Of a stretch of DNA of 30,346 nucleotides, positions 17,824 through 27,082 are shown piece after piece. Position 1 is the stretch's first letter. The number at the start of each line of letters is the position of its first letter. The stretch comes from a virus. A program made the position numbers and the translations under genes. The notes below the pieces were generated by a model. That model was not told where the DNA came from, searched no databases, and saw only the letters and a list, made by a program, of their open reading frames with translations. Location of the stretch: positions 1 to 30,346 of IMG/VR virus record IMGVR_UViG_3300031578_000242, one strand, 5' to 3'.

Positions 17824-20253
17824 CTAAGATGAACATCCGAAACATTCAAACTCTGAACTATCAGGTTTTTGTGGTAAATTCATATTTGAAAAATCTACTT
17901 TAGGTGTTTCTACTTTTTTAATTGGTTCTCTTTTTGTCATATCCAATGCTAAGTGTTTCGCTCCTGTTGAAATTGCCTTTGTTCTAACGTAGTAACAAAG
18001 TGTTTTCAAACCTTTCTCCCAAGAGTGGAAGTGTGATGAGGTAATCTTTGACAATGTTGGATTTGACATATAGATATTCATTGATTGTGATTGATCAATA
18101 AATGGTGCTCTGTCTGCCGCCATGTTGATAAGTTCTTTTTGTGAGATCTCCCAAATAGTTTTGTACTTAGGGATTAAATGCTCAATTCTTTTAACTTTCT
18201 TATTATAATGTTTGTCTTCAGGATCTAAGTAGTTATTGAAATTAATGTTTTGGATTGAACCCTCATTCATAATAATTTCATTTTTCAAATCTTCAGACCA
18301 TATACCAATTTTCTCAAAGTCCGCAATTAAGTATTTATTCACAATCATAATTTCACCACCAACAACTCTTCTGTTAAACAATGCTGAGTGAGCCGGTTCA
18401 GTCATTTCAAATGATCCTGTAATTTTAGCGGAAGATGCAACAGGCATTTGTGCCGTGAATAATGAGTTACATACCCCATACTCTTTAACATCTTCTTTTA
18501 ATTTATTCCAATCCCAATATCCTGACAAATCATTTTCATTCAAATCCCACATATCAAATTGGAAAATACCTTTAGACATAGGTGATCCCTTAAAGTGTTT
18601 GTATGGTTCGTGTTTACCATTTTTACATAACTCATTACTTTCGTATACCGCCCCGTAATAGATGGTTTCAAAAATTTGTTTGTTCAAGATTTTTGCTTCT
18701 TCGTCTGTAAAGATTAAGTCAAGTAAGTAAAATACGTCAGCCAAACCTTGTGTTCCGATAGCAATTGCACGTTGTTCTAAACCACCTTTTAATCCTTTTT
18801 GTGTTGAGTAATTATTAATATTTACAACTTTATTTAAAGTTCTAACTACTTTTCTTACTTCATTAAACAACAATTGGAAATCAAATTTACCATTAGTGAT
18901 AAAGTTTTTAAGTACTATTGAAGATAATGTACAGATAGCCGTTGTTTCCTCATCTGTGTACTGATAAATCTCATTACAAAGATTAGACTGTTTGATCACA
19001 CCGATGTTTTGGTGGTTAGTCTTTCTGTTTGCACTATCTTTAGAACATAAATAAGGGATACCACTTTCAACTTGTGATTCAATAATTTTAGACCAAATGT
19101 CTTGTGCTTTAACTTTTTTGCCCAACCCTAAAGAAACCGCTTTATTGTAATTTTCTTCATACTCATCACCAAATGATTCTTGTAATGGTTTGATACCTGC
19201 AGTGATAATATCGTTAGGACAGAATAAATACCATTCAGTATTGTCTTTTACCGCTCTCATGAAATTATCAGGGATCCAAAGTGCCGTAAACAAATCTCTA
19301 GCTCTCAATTCTTCAGCACCTGTGTTCTTTTTAATTTCCAATAAATCAAAAATATCTTTATGCCAAGGTTCAAGATAAATTGCTGCCGACCCTGGTCTAC
19401 GACCTTGTTGGTTAAAGAAACGTAAAGATTCATTAACTATTTTAAGGTATTTTAATAAACCACCCGCATAACCACCTGAACTTGATATTCTACTTTCTTT
19501 ACTTCTAATGTTAGACATTGATAGTCCAATTCCCGCAGCGTCTGAAGAATAAGTTGATATATCCGTTAATGTATTTAACAATCCACTTCTTGAGTCTGAA
19601 TTATTATAGTGTAAAACACAAGATGCTAATTGAGGTACCTTTGTACCCGCATTAATCATAATTGGTGTTGCCTTAGATATAAGTTGATTTGATAATGATT
19701 TGTAGTACTCAACCGCCTCCACAAAGTTATCTGTAACCCATAATGCGACCCTCATATACATATGTTGTGGTCTTTCAACTACAACACCATTAGGTCTTTT
19801 TAACAAGTACATTTCTTGTAAAGATCTCCAAGCAAAGTAATCAAAATTATAATCATTATCGTGATTAATTACCTCATCAATACTATCCTCACCATATTCT
19901 TTAATGGTCTCAATCAATTTTTCATTGATGATACCATCACCAAATAACAAATTCATAGTTTCTGAAAAACTTGGATTGGTTTCTTTATGGTATGAAGAAA
20001 TTGCAACTGAAGACGCTAATCTTGAGTAATCGTGGTGACTACCAGTGTAAGATGCCGCAATCTCGTAAACTAACTTATCTAATTCTTTTGTTGTTATTAC
20101 ACCCTCAGTTGGTACTGAAGTAATAACCTTAATAAAAATCTCATCTGAATTAACATTCAATCCTTTTGCTGCTTTTTTAACACGGTTGTAAATTTTCTGT
20201 GGGTTAAACGTTACATTATCCCCATCTCGTTTTAATATTTTAAGTGACATCAT
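17824..20253 (-). CDS. nrdA: ribonucleotide reductase class Ia, large subunit
   Basis: NrdA (R1) reduces ribonucleoside diphosphates to deoxyribonucleotides, together with NrdB. The 809 residues include an N-terminal ATP-cone (about 1-90), the usual overall activity switch. The active-site loop NLCNEI lies near residue 426. The redox cysteines sit in ASCVL (near 212) and ICTLSS (near 440), the radical-transfer Tyr pair is in LCYYVR (near 755), and a C-terminal ECFGC has the relay cysteines C804 and C807. All key residues are present, so it should be active. Two ATGs in tandem (20253 and 20250) are possible starts. It follows nrdB by 13 bases and ends 24 bases before a terminator. No glutaredoxin or thioredoxin gene is in the window. 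Confidence 0.95.
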   Translation of the reverse strand: MMSLKILKRDGDNVTFNPQKIYNRVKKAAKGLNVNSDEIFIKVITSVPTEGVITTKELDKLVYEIAASYTGSHHDYSRLASSVAISSYHKETNPSFSETMNLLFGDGIINEKLIETIKEYGEDSIDEVINHDNDYNFDYFAWRSLQEMYLLKRPNGVVVERPQHMYMRVALWVTDNFVEAVEYYKSLSNQLISKATPIMINAGTKVPQLASCVLHYNNSDSRSGLLNTLTDISTYSSDAAGIGLSMSNIRSKESRISSSGGYAGGLLKYLKIVNESLRFFNQQGRRPGSAAIYLEPWHKDIFDLLEIKKNTGAEELRARDLFTALWIPDNFMRAVKDNTEWYLFCPNDIITAGIKPLQESFGDEYEENYNKAVSLGLGKKVKAQDIWSKIIESQVESGIPYLCSKDSANRKTNHQNIGVIKQSNLCNEIYQYTDEETTAICTLSSIVLKNFITNGKFDFQLLFNEVRKVVRTLNKVVNINNYSTQKGLKGGLEQRAIAIGTQGLADVFYLLDLIFTDEEAKILNKQIFETIYYGAVYESNELCKNGKHEPYKHFKGSPMSKGIFQFDMWDLNENDLSGYWDWNKLKEDVKEYGVCNSLFTAQMPVASSAKITGSFEMTEPAHSALFNRRVVGGEIMIVNKYLIADFEKIGIWSEDLKNEIIMNEGSIQNINFNNYLDPEDKHYNKKVKRIEHLIPKYKTIWEISQKELINMAADRAPFIDQSQSMNIYMSNPTLSKITSSHFHSWEKGLKTLCYYVRTKAISTGAKHLALDMTKREPIKKVETPKVDFSNMNLPQKPDSSEFECFGCSS

Positions 20254-20266
20254 AATTTTTTAATAT

Positions 20267-21214
20267 TTAAAAATCTTCTTCAAACGTAATCGTTTCGTTC
20301 AATTTTGCTTTTTGGTATTCCATTGTTCTAGACTCAAAGAAATTACCTTTTGTTTCAACCGCAATCTGTTCCATAAACTTAAATGGTTGTTCAACGTTGA
20401 ATTCTTTACTACAACCAAATTTAACTAAAAGTCCATCAACAACAAACTCCAAATATTGTTTCATCAAGTTTGAGTTCATCCCAATTAATGATACAGGTAA
20501 TGACTCAGTAATGAATTCTTTTTCAATTTCTAAAGCCGATAACAAAATCTCCTTAATTCTTTTTTCAGATGGTTTTTCCTCACAATGGTTGTTCAATAAG
20601 TGAATTGCAAAATCACAATGTAAGTTTTCATCTTTAAAGATAAGTGTATTTGCATTACACAATCCTTGCATAATACCTCTTGATTTCATCCAAAATATTG
20701 AACAGAATGATCCTGAAAAGAATATACCCTCAACCGCAGCAAATGCCACCAATCTTTCTTGGAAAGATCCATTATCAATCCAATCAAGAGCCCATGTCGC
20801 TTTTTTCTTAACTGCTGGTAAGTTCTCAATCGCATTAAAACACTCATCTTTTTCTTTTGGATTACTAATGTAAGTATCAATCAATAACGAATACATTAAT
20901 GAGTGAATATTCTCCATCGCCAACTGAAATCCGTAGAAAAACTTAGCCTCAGGATATTGTACTTCACGATAGAAGTTCTCCGCCAAATTTTCATTTACAA
21001 TCCCATCAGAAGCTGCGAAAAATGATAATACATTCTTTACAAAGAATTTTTCATTATCTGTTAATTTTTCCCAATCACGAATATCATTCGTTAAATCTAC
21101 TTCTTCTGCCGTCCAAAACGCCGCCTGATGCATTTTGTAGTATTCCCATATGTCATTGTGTTCAATCGGGAAGATAACAAACCTGTTAGGGTTTTCCTTT
21201 AATATTTTTTCCAT
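20267..21214 (-). CDS. nrdB: ribonucleotide reductase class Ia, small subunit
   Basis: NrdB (R2) makes and holds the tyrosyl radical used by NrdA. At 315 aa it is of usual size for short R2 proteins. The di-iron ligands can be read as D40 (WTAEEVD), E101 and H104 (ENIH), E162 ([10 protein letters not shown]) and E196/H199 (DENLH). The radical tyrosine is Y108 in [12 protein letters not shown]. All are conserved, so this is a radical-bearing class Ia-type R2. The C-terminus (ITFEEDF) is the acidic tail expected to bind NrdA. It lies 14 bases after the helicase stop, with an A-rich leader and no clear Shine-Dalgarno. Confidence 0.95.
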   Translation of the reverse strand: MEKILKENPNRFVIFPIEHNDIWEYYKMHQAAFWTAEEVDLTNDIRDWEKLTDNEKFFVKNVLSFFAASDGIVNENLAENFYREVQYPEAKFFYGFQLAMENIHSLMYSLLIDTYISNPKEKDECFNAIENLPAVKKKATWALDWIDNGSFQERLVAFAAVEGIFFSGSFCSIFWMKSRGIMQGLCNANTLIFKDENLHCDFAIHLLNNHCEEKPSEKRIKEILLSALEIEKEFITESLPVSLIGMNSNLMKQYLEFVVDGLLVKFGCSKEFNVEQPFKFMEQIAVETKGNFFESRTMEYQKAKLNETITFEEDF

Positions 21215-21228
21215 TTTTTTTCTTAAAA

Positions 21229-22620
21229 TTAATTAGTTTTTGTTTCGTCTTTTTGTCTTTGTTGTCTTTTTTCTAACAACTCTTTGACTCTTAGTCGTTG
21301 TTTTTCTTCTTTTTGTTCTTCCAACCCTAAGAAAGTCATAGAACTATCGGTGTCAATGTCTAACATTGCATTATCAAATTTACAATTCTCAAATACAACT
21401 CCGTCATCACCAACCCTTGATTTTGTAATTGCTATTGTTGCTAATTTCATTTCTTTTTGTTGAAGTGTTTTTGCCACCGTAATAATAACGTGACCAACTT
21501 GTGCCTTTTTAATTGATCCACCCATTTGATCAGTTGTTACAACCTCAGAAGAAATAGAACTTCTATTACCTTGTGTTGCGGTCCATCCAACTAAATCCAT
21601 TTCGTGACACATTGCTTCAAATGCTCTCATTACAGATCCTTCACTCTTCCATTCATCACCTAAATTCTTATCAGGAACAACACAATCAATGTAATCAAGT
21701 AATACCATATCAATCTTATTACCATCAGCAACCATCTTTCTTATTTGATTCTTAATTTGTGACATGGTTACCGTATCAGATGGTAACTTATTCATAATTA
21801 ACTTATTTGGCATAGATTCCTCAATATCTTTAACCTTTTTGATAACTTCGTCTCTTTTTTCTGATAATTCATCAGGGTGAATCTTAGTCCAAAGTGTGTA
21901 GTGTTTTCTTTGAATTACCTTTGGGTTATCTTCAAAAAAGATCTGAAGTACGTTGTTTCCTAAGTTAAATGCGTGGTTAGCAATTTTAGTTAAGATTGTA
22001 GATTTACCCACACCCGTTGGTGCTAATATAACCCCAATCTCACCTTTAGCCAAACCACCTTTAAGTAGTCTATCAATTCCAGGTATTCCCATTGGAATTG
22101 GGTGTCTATAGTCTTCATCAAGGACCTGATCAATATTGGAGAAGACATCCATTGAACTTGTGTCTTTAGCTCCTACTTGTAAAGCTCCTCTAACCATTTC
22201 CTCAAGGGCATCATAGTTCTCAAATTCACCACCATCAATGATTTTTTGAGCTTTGGTCATAACCTTTTGAAGTTCCTGTTGTTTACAGAACTTTAACGCC
22301 TTTTCCTGTACAAAAGCTACGCCATCAATAGGTGCGTCCTTAATTTTCTTAATTGTATCCAATACTATCTTGGATGCAATCTCTTGTTGTAGTTCAGATT
22401 TAGTAATCTGTTCTAATGTCTCAAATGATGGTGTGTGATCATATTTTGTATAATACTCTCTGATCATTTGGGTAATTATTTTAAAGTATTTATTTTCAAA
22501 ATAATTGTTTTCAATCACATCAATGATTGAATGTGAAAAATCTTTATCTAAGATAATTTGATTAAGTAATTGTAATTGGAATGTGTTTCCTAGATACTCA
22601 AAATTTTTGTTTGTCGCCAT
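21229..22620 (-). CDS. replicative DNA helicase, gp41/DnaB type
   Basis: This 463-aa protein is close in length to T4 gp41 (475 aa), the hexameric 5'-3' helicase at the fork. The N-terminal half (1-150) is helical, as in the DnaB N-domain. The RecA-like motor follows: Walker A APTGVGKS near residue 205 after [11 protein letters not shown], Walker B MVLLDYID near 305, then TATQGNRSS and [16 protein letters not shown], the family's later motifs. Basic, Gln-rich residues end the protein. The start is supported by AGAAGGA eight bases before the ATG, the clearest Shine-Dalgarno in the window. It may pair with a primase encoded elsewhere. Confidence 0.92.
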   Translation of the reverse strand: MATNKNFEYLGNTFQLQLLNQIILDKDFSHSIIDVIENNYFENKYFKIITQMIREYYTKYDHTPSFETLEQITKSELQQEIASKIVLDTIKKIKDAPIDGVAFVQEKALKFCKQQELQKVMTKAQKIIDGGEFENYDALEEMVRGALQVGAKDTSSMDVFSNIDQVLDEDYRHPIPMGIPGIDRLLKGGLAKGEIGVILAPTGVGKSTILTKIANHAFNLGNNVLQIFFEDNPKVIQRKHYTLWTKIHPDELSEKRDEVIKKVKDIEESMPNKLIMNKLPSDTVTMSQIKNQIRKMVADGNKIDMVLLDYIDCVVPDKNLGDEWKSEGSVMRAFEAMCHEMDLVGWTATQGNRSSISSEVVTTDQMGGSIKKAQVGHVIITVAKTLQQKEMKLATIAITKSRVGDDGVVFENCKFDNAMLDIDTDSSMTFLGLEEQKEEKQRLRVKELLEKRQQRQKDETKTN

Positions 22621-22649
22621 AATTTTCCTTCTGTTAGTAAAGATAAATA

Positions 22650-23102
22650 CTATTGGTTTTGGATAAATTCAGGGTAAAAATAATTAAAATTTTTGCCTGA
22701 AAAAATGTCAGTCAGGTCGTTTAATATACCTTTTAGCTTTGGGCGTAGGTCTACGGTGTATCTTACCTTTGGGGGATACACTTTAGCATCAAACCTTATA
22801 TGACAAATTGTCAGGTCCCCAACCTTAATATAAAGGTTAAAATTTTCATCTCCGTCAGTAATTGACGTATTTAAAATTGCTGGATTCTCAGAAATTTCAT
22901 ATTTGTTGTCTAACATATAGACCACCGATCTCATTTTCAAATCATATTGTAATTTACGACATACCATACTCATATGGTCATAAAAATCCTCAGATTTGTG
23001 GGCATTTTTGTTAAATCCTTTAACATTAAAAAAACGTTGTACTACAATGTTATCATTACACATTAATAGGAATTCAACTTTTGTTACATCTTGATCTTTC
23101 AT
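22650..23102 (-). CDS. hypothetical replication operon protein, 150 aa
   Basis: Not recognised. A small alpha/beta protein with no membrane segment or known motif. Residues 20-60 are basic and helical (NVKGFNKNAHKSEDFYDH). It sits 13 bases after the 5' nuclease and 29 before the helicase, so a replication or recombination accessory role is likely from context. In T4 a helicase loader (gp59) is near such genes, but nothing in this sequence supports that name. Confidence 0.6.
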   Translation of the reverse strand: MKDQDVTKVEFLLMCNDNIVVQRFFNVKGFNKNAHKSEDFYDHMSMVCRKLQYDLKMRSVVYMLDNKYEISENPAILNTSITDGDENFNLYIKVGDLTICHIRFDAKVYPPKVRYTVDLRPKLKGILNDLTDIFSGKNFNYFYPEFIQNQ

Positions 23103-23115
23103 TTTGTTTTTGTTT

Positions 23116-24126
23116 TTACTTTTTGTTTCTAAATTTTGTTTTTTCTTTTCTTGATAATTTTAAAAATGGTTTTAAAAAATTAACCCAAGAGTCATCACCT
23201 TTTGGTAGGTATTTGAAGAACCCGTCATCCATCATCATTCTAATTAGGTTTCTATGCCCTCTCCCATCGGGATCCATCGATTCAGAGTAATATTCCCTAA
23301 CCATTTCTTTACCCTCTTCGTTAATTAAAGGTTCTGACAAATCTACGAGTTTTTTATTGATTTTAAAAAAATCATCACCCATAATACCTTCTTTGGTTTT
23401 TCCACTGAGTAGATTCCCTAAAACAACATTTTTTTGTTGTTCTTTTAACAATAACTCACCCTTTGTTAAAATATCGGTTAAAGATATCTCCGAATCAAGT
23501 ATTTCAGGGAAAAACTTAATTAAAGTTTTCTCACCCATTAAACTTATTCCATCAATGTTATCCGACGTATCTCCAGCAAGGATCTTAAATGTCATAACAT
23601 TATAATGAGGAATTGAACAATCTTTAAATTTAATGTTGTCCCCAAATCTATAATATGACTTTAAGTTTGGTGAATAGATTAATACCTTTTCTGAAATTAA
23701 TTGAGTTAAGTCTTTATCACTTGAGAATATCGTTTTCTCTTCATCTAAAGAGATTTGACAATAGTAGGCAATAAGATCATCCGCTTCCGAATTTTCAACC
23801 TCTAATTGTCTTATAAACATCTCTTCAAGATATTGTTTAACCCTTGTTTTTTGTTTGTTAAATGAATCTGTCTTCTCCTCATCATTAGGAGAAGACTTAC
23901 GATTCATCTTATATTTTGGATATATTAATTTTCTTTGTGATGAGTTTGTATCACTATCCCAAAAGACCATAACTTTATTAAAATTAGTTTCTTCTAAAAA
24001 TTTACGAATTGTGTTAAGAAAATGCCAAGTCCCACCAATGTGTTCACCATTATTATAAAAATCCTTAACTCCGTGAAATCCTATTTTTAATAAATTGTTA
24101 CCATCAACAATTAATGTTTTGACCAT
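23116..24126 (-). CDS. 5'-3' exonuclease/flap nuclease (T4 RNase H-like)
   Basis: This 336-aa FEN/PIN-type nuclease is similar in size to T4 RNase H (305 aa), which removes RNA primers and flaps from the lagging strand. Visible active-site elements are D8 (LIVDGNN), the FWDSD motif near 55-59, the YPKYKMNR arch motif near 69-76, SEADDL (E114-D117), SSDKD (D137, D139), and AGDTSDNI (D186, D189) leading into the helix-hairpin-helix, GISLMGEKTLIKFF. All metal-binding acidic residues expected for the family are present. A basic tail ends the protein. It lies 30 bases after uvsX in the replication operon. Confidence 0.9.
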   Translation of the reverse strand: MVKTLIVDGNNLLKIGFHGVKDFYNNGEHIGGTWHFLNTIRKFLEETNFNKVMVFWDSDTNSSQRKLIYPKYKMNRKSSPNDEEKTDSFNKQKTRVKQYLEEMFIRQLEVENSEADDLIAYYCQISLDEEKTIFSSDKDLTQLISEKVLIYSPNLKSYYRFGDNIKFKDCSIPHYNVMTFKILAGDTSDNIDGISLMGEKTLIKFFPEILDSEISLTDILTKGELLLKEQQKNVVLGNLLSGKTKEGIMGDDFFKINKKLVDLSEPLINEEGKEMVREYYSESMDPDGRGHRNLIRMMMDDGFFKYLPKGDDSWVNFLKPFLKLSRKEKTKFRNKK

Positions 24127-24156
24127 TTAAATTTTTTAAGTCGTTTGAAATACTTT

Positions 24157-25140
24157 TTACTCGTCAGAGTCATCATCAGATTCATCCAAAGAATAATCTG
24201 AATACCCTAATTTTGTTTCCCAATAATCAGAATATTCTTTCTTATAGTTATCCAAAGATTCTTTTGTGTCTGTAATATAACCTTGTGGTACTGCGATGAT
24301 CTTACCATCTTTATACCCAAGACCATTAACGTGATTTTTTAATATTGAAATCTTAGTTCTAATTGCAAACGATACTTTTCTACCATTCTTAGTTGCATCA
24401 ATGTGACTAATACCTGCTTTTTTCTGATTACCAAATAAGAACACTAATGATGATGCCAACCATACCGCTTCACCACCTTTGGCCTTAATTTCAGGTTGTC
24501 CAAATGGATTATCAGGAAGTAACACCCAAGGTTGATTTAAAATAACCAAAGTGTTGTAATACGGATATTCTTCTTTTTTAGATTTTGAAATCCTTGAATG
24601 AATTCCCATACCAATTTTATCTGCTAATACTTTTGCGTTGTGCATTCCACCACCTTTACCATCAAAAGTCATCTGACAAGGTATACTACCGATACTATCC
24701 CACAAAAATAATAAACTATAAGGAATATCACCTTTTTCTTGAGCATCAAGAATATCATTAATAAATTCAGTTGCTTGTTCAATCACATCAAACGAATCGT
24801 TAAAAATAAACATACCATCATACTCACCAAGTTCGTTTTTTTCTGCCTGTAACCCTAATTCAATAGCGTGTTCCCAAGACCATTTTTTCTCAGTAATAAT
24901 AAGAATAGGTAAATGTCCTTTTTTCTGAGCGTCTGCTGCGGCAAGGATCATTGCCGTTGTTTTTGAAGTATTTGAATGCCCTAAAAACATATTTATACCC
25001 CCCATAATAGGTCCCGGTAATCCAGATGACCCCAAAAAAGCCTCTCCAAGATTATAAAAACTTTCTGGCTTGTATTTTGTTTTTGTTGAGTACTTACCTT
25101 TGATTGTCTCTAAAGATATTTCTCTTTTTCTTATCGCCAT
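24157..25140 (-). CDS. uvsX: UvsX-like RecA family recombinase
   Basis: A RecA-fold ATPase of 327 aa that coats ssDNA and drives strand exchange for recombination-dependent replication. Walker A is GHSNTSKTT (residues 54-62), Walker B LLFLWDS (143-149), and a later phrase GGEAVWLASSLVFLFG matches the core end. The tail is very acidic (DESDDDSDE), as in T4 UvsX. The frame is open upstream to 25269, but that part overlaps the 76-aa gene and has no family similarity. ATG at 25140, one base after the previous stop, is the likely start. The Walker A differs from T4's GPSKSFKS-type loop but keeps the essential Lys-Thr. Confidence 0.9.
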   Translation of the reverse strand: MAIRKREISLETIKGKYSTKTKYKPESFYNLGEAFLGSSGLPGPIMGGINMFLGHSNTSKTTAMILAAADAQKKGHLPILIITEKKWSWEHAIELGLQAEKNELGEYDGMFIFNDSFDVIEQATEFINDILDAQEKGDIPYSLLFLWDSIGSIPCQMTFDGKGGGMHNAKVLADKIGMGIHSRISKSKKEEYPYYNTLVILNQPWVLLPDNPFGQPEIKAKGGEAVWLASSLVFLFGNQKKAGISHIDATKNGRKVSFAIRTKISILKNHVNGLGYKDGKIIAVPQGYITDTKESLDNYKKEYSDYWETKLGYSDYSLDESDDDSDE

Positions 25141-25141
25141 G

Positions 25142-25372
25142 TTATTGTGTAATTGCTGAATTATATTTACGAATTTTTTCCAATGACTCAAGTTTATCTT
25201 GTGCATTAGCGAATTTTTCAACCAACTTATCCATTTCTTCAAGATGTTGTGGGTGTTCACCAATACCAACAGGTGAAGTTAAATAAACTAATAATGTTGC
25301 CTCCGCTTCTGCCATTTCACTACGGTATTTTAAGGACAACGCCTCATACATTTTTTCTGCTATTTTGCTCAT
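25142..25372 (-). CDS. small helical protein upstream of uvsX, 76 aa
   Basis: Not recognised as a named family. The protein is two charged helices (about residues 3-33 and 43-75) joined by YLTSPVGIGEHPQHLEE. It could form a helical hairpin or dimer. It is the first gene of the uvsX operon and ends one base before uvsX, so it is probably translated with it. A recombination accessory role is only a guess from position. Its ATG follows an A-rich tract just after the gp32 terminator. Confidence 0.65.
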   Translation of the reverse strand: MSKIAEKMYEALSLKYRSEMAEAEATLLVYLTSPVGIGEHPQHLEEMDKLVEKFANAQDKLESLEKIRKYNSAITQ

Positions 25373-25385
25373 TTTTTTTTGATTT

Positions 25386-25425
25386 TAAAAAATATGGACA
25401 CTCAGTATTTCCAAGTGTCCATATT
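25386..25425 (-). terminator. intrinsic terminator after gp32
   Basis: On the minus strand AATATGGACACT pairs with AGTGTCCATATT (12 bp, 25425-25414 and 25402-25391) around an 11-base loop. It is followed by TTTT. It lies 9 bases past the gp32 stop and would end the gp32 transcript or attenuate read-through into uvsX. Confidence 0.85.
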
Positions 25426-25434
25426 AAAGTTTAA

Positions 25435-26298
25435 TTAGAATGGTAAATCTTCGTCAACTTCTTGATTAGACTGAGGATCAGCCTTTTTAACTTCAGACTT
25501 TACACTTCCACCCATAGAAATCTCTTCTTCTTGATTATTTGAGTAGATGTATTTTCCTGCGTCAGTGTCCCAACGTGGAGTTTCACCTCTTGCAATTGAT
25601 TCAAGATATTCAACAGGTTTCTTAGAGTATACGTTCTCCCAAGTCAACTCATTGTTGACCCATGTTGATGATTGTTCAGCATCTTCATGTGTTGGTGCCG
25701 GATCGTCATACATAACGGTTTGGATAACCGTATACGTTGCTCCTTTTGGGGTTTTTGCCTTTGTAAGTTCAAGGATTAAGTCACGACCAGTATCAGAGTC
25801 AGTAACATCACCTTTTGCTTTCCAAATTGGAATAATTTTGTCAAGGATTCCTTCTTGTTTGTAATTGTGTTTAAATCTCCAAAATTTAACACCATCTTCT
25901 TCGTGGTCACGGTCAATTACTTTAACAATATAAAACTTACGTGCCTTGTATTGTGTTGCTAATTGTTTGTCGGATTCACGACCTGTTGACATTAACTCGT
26001 CATATACCTCATTCAAAGGTGAACGTTCGTTGTCATTTTTTCCTGGATCATAGAACTTCTGCCATTTGCCATCAACATTGATTTCGTGAAACCAAACTTC
26101 CTTAAAAGGAGATGATCCATCAGTTGTAGGTAAAATACGGATTGTTCGTTGACCTTGTTTTTCGTTATCCTTAAGGATTGCTGCGAAATACTTTTTCATT
26201 CTTTCTTCTTGTGTGAATTTTGAAGTGGAAGAAGAACCACTTTGTTTTGAACTCTCATACTGAGCCAAAACTGCATCTAAAACATTGTTTGTCGCCAT
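25435..26298 (-). CDS. gp32-like single-stranded DNA-binding protein
   Basis: This 287-aa protein matches the gp32 layout (T4: 301 aa): a basic N-terminus for cooperativity (about 25-45), a central OB-fold, and an acidic C-terminus ending DEDLPF. The central segment aligns with T4 (GKW near residue 77, and VKFWRFKHN near 135). It is unusual in having no cysteine. The three Cys of the T4 zinc site fall at Y83, S93 and N96, so the zinc subdomain is degenerate. Promoter and terminator elements flank the gene, consistent with independent, high expression. The identity is well supported; the loss of zinc is inferred from my recollection of the T4 sequence. Confidence 0.88.
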   Translation of the reverse strand: MATNNVLDAVLAQYESSKQSGSSSTSKFTQEERMKKYFAAILKDNEKQGQRTIRILPTTDGSSPFKEVWFHEINVDGKWQKFYDPGKNDNERSPLNEVYDELMSTGRESDKQLATQYKARKFYIVKVIDRDHEEDGVKFWRFKHNYKQEGILDKIIPIWKAKGDVTDSDTGRDLILELTKAKTPKGATYTVIQTVMYDDPAPTHEDAEQSSTWVNNELTWENVYSKKPVEYLESIARGETPRWDTDAGKYIYSNNQEEEISMGGSVKSEVKKADPQSNQEVDEDLPF

Positions 26299-26330
26299 TT
26301 TGTATATATTTATTAAAGGTTTACGTAGAA

Positions 26331-26359
26331 AATATAGTTATAAAAAGTAGGGTAGTCAA
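26331..26359 (-). promoter_or_regulatory. candidate promoter for gp32
   Basis: On the minus strand TTGACT (26359-26354) is followed after exactly 17 bases by TATATT (26336-26331). This is a good match to sigma-70 -35/-10 boxes. It also fits the Bacteroidota form, TTG, about 20 bases, then TATATTTT (consensus TAnnTTTG). It lies between a terminator and gp32, leaving a leader of roughly 25-30 bases, so both context and sequence agree. Confidence 0.6.
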
Positions 26360-26369
26360 TAAAATATTT

Positions 26370-26404
26370 AAAAAAAACTTGAGAGGGACATTGATGTCCC
26401 TCTC
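26370..26404 (-). terminator. strong intrinsic terminator upstream of gp32
   Basis: On the minus strand GAGAGGGACA pairs with TGTCCCTCTC (10-bp GC-rich stem, TCAA loop, 26404-26381). It is followed by AAG and eight T. It lies 7 bases after the stop of the 222-aa gene and closes that transcript. Confidence 0.92.
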
Positions 26405-26411
26405 TAAAGTA

Positions 26412-27080
26412 TTACATCATATTTGTGTCTTCGTCGTCGTAATTATTAAATGAAGTTTCAACATCATTTGTAGAGTAATTATTAGCATCATCAGTTGTTA
26501 AAACATATTCATTTTTACCCGATTTTTCCATATCAGGTTCTTTGTCTTGAAAGAAGTCAGATAATTTTTGGTTAAAAGGACCTGAATCTAAACTTCTTAG
26601 TTCTAATTTCTCTTGTGGAGTTTTTGGTCTAAATTTATCAAACTTAGTTTCTAAGTTATTTATGGTTGTTACCAAACCATCCATTTCACCTAATTTTTCC
26701 TCAAGAGTTTTTAGTTGAGCAAATAAGTTATCAAAATATTCTTCTTGTTTTTGTTCCATATTTTTTTGACTCTTAACTAAATCTGTAACATCTAATTCTT
26801 CTTTGTTTTCTTCTTCTTCTCCCTCAGCACCAAGTTCTTCTACCTCAGGGTCGGTTGCAATATCAATAGGTGCTGCCGGTGGAATTGGAGCAACTGCGTT
26901 AGGGTCTGTGGGCGCAGCATTAGGATCTGCTGGAGGTGCCATAGGATCTACAGGTGGTGCCATAGGATCTACAGGTGGTGCCAACGCTGGATCTAATGCC
27001 GGATCAACTTGTTCAATTATGTATTTGTTAATAGAATTAAATCTACTTATTTCTTTTAATATTTTTTTATCTATTGCCAT
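26412..27080 (-). CDS. 222-aa protein with DPMAPPx repeats and coiled coil
   Basis: Not recognised by name. After a short helix (1-24) comes a Pro/Ala/Asp-rich repeat (about residues 26-75; units such as VDPMAPP, ADPNAAP, TDPNAVAP), probably an extended linker. An acidic stretch (EELGAEGEEEENKEE) and a coiled coil (about 100-150, KNMEQKQEEYFDNLFAQLKT and on) follow, then a polar tail ending in acidic DDEDTNMM. Such architecture fits scaffolding, bridging or internal virion proteins, but function is unknown. It follows the 74-aa gene by two bases and precedes a strong terminator. Confidence 0.7.
   Translation of the reverse strand: MAIDKKILKEISRFNSINKYIIEQVDPALDPALAPPVDPMAPPVDPMAPPADPNAAPTDPNAVAPIPPAAPIDIATDPEVEELGAEGEEEENKEELDVTDLVKSQKNMEQKQEEYFDNLFAQLKTLEEKLGEMDGLVTTINNLETKFDKFRPKTPQEKLELRSLDSGPFNQKLSDFFQDKEPDMEKSGKNEYVLTTDDANNYSTNDVETSFNNYDDEDTNMM
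26920..26982 (-). repeat. 21-base tandem repeats coding the Pro/Asp-rich linker
   Basis: Two identical 21-base units (26941-26961 and 26962-26982) follow a diverged copy (26920-26940). Flanking sequence holds further degenerate copies. They encode the repeated seven-residue PMAPPVD/PMAPPAD unit. Exact DNA identity suggests recent duplication by slippage. Confidence 0.85.
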
Positions 27081-27082
27081 GA

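Noticed and set aside
25141-25269. Upstream extension of uvsX by 43 codons
   Set aside because: The extension overlaps the 76-aa gene in another frame, has no RecA-family similarity, and the ATG at 25140 directly after a stop is a better start.
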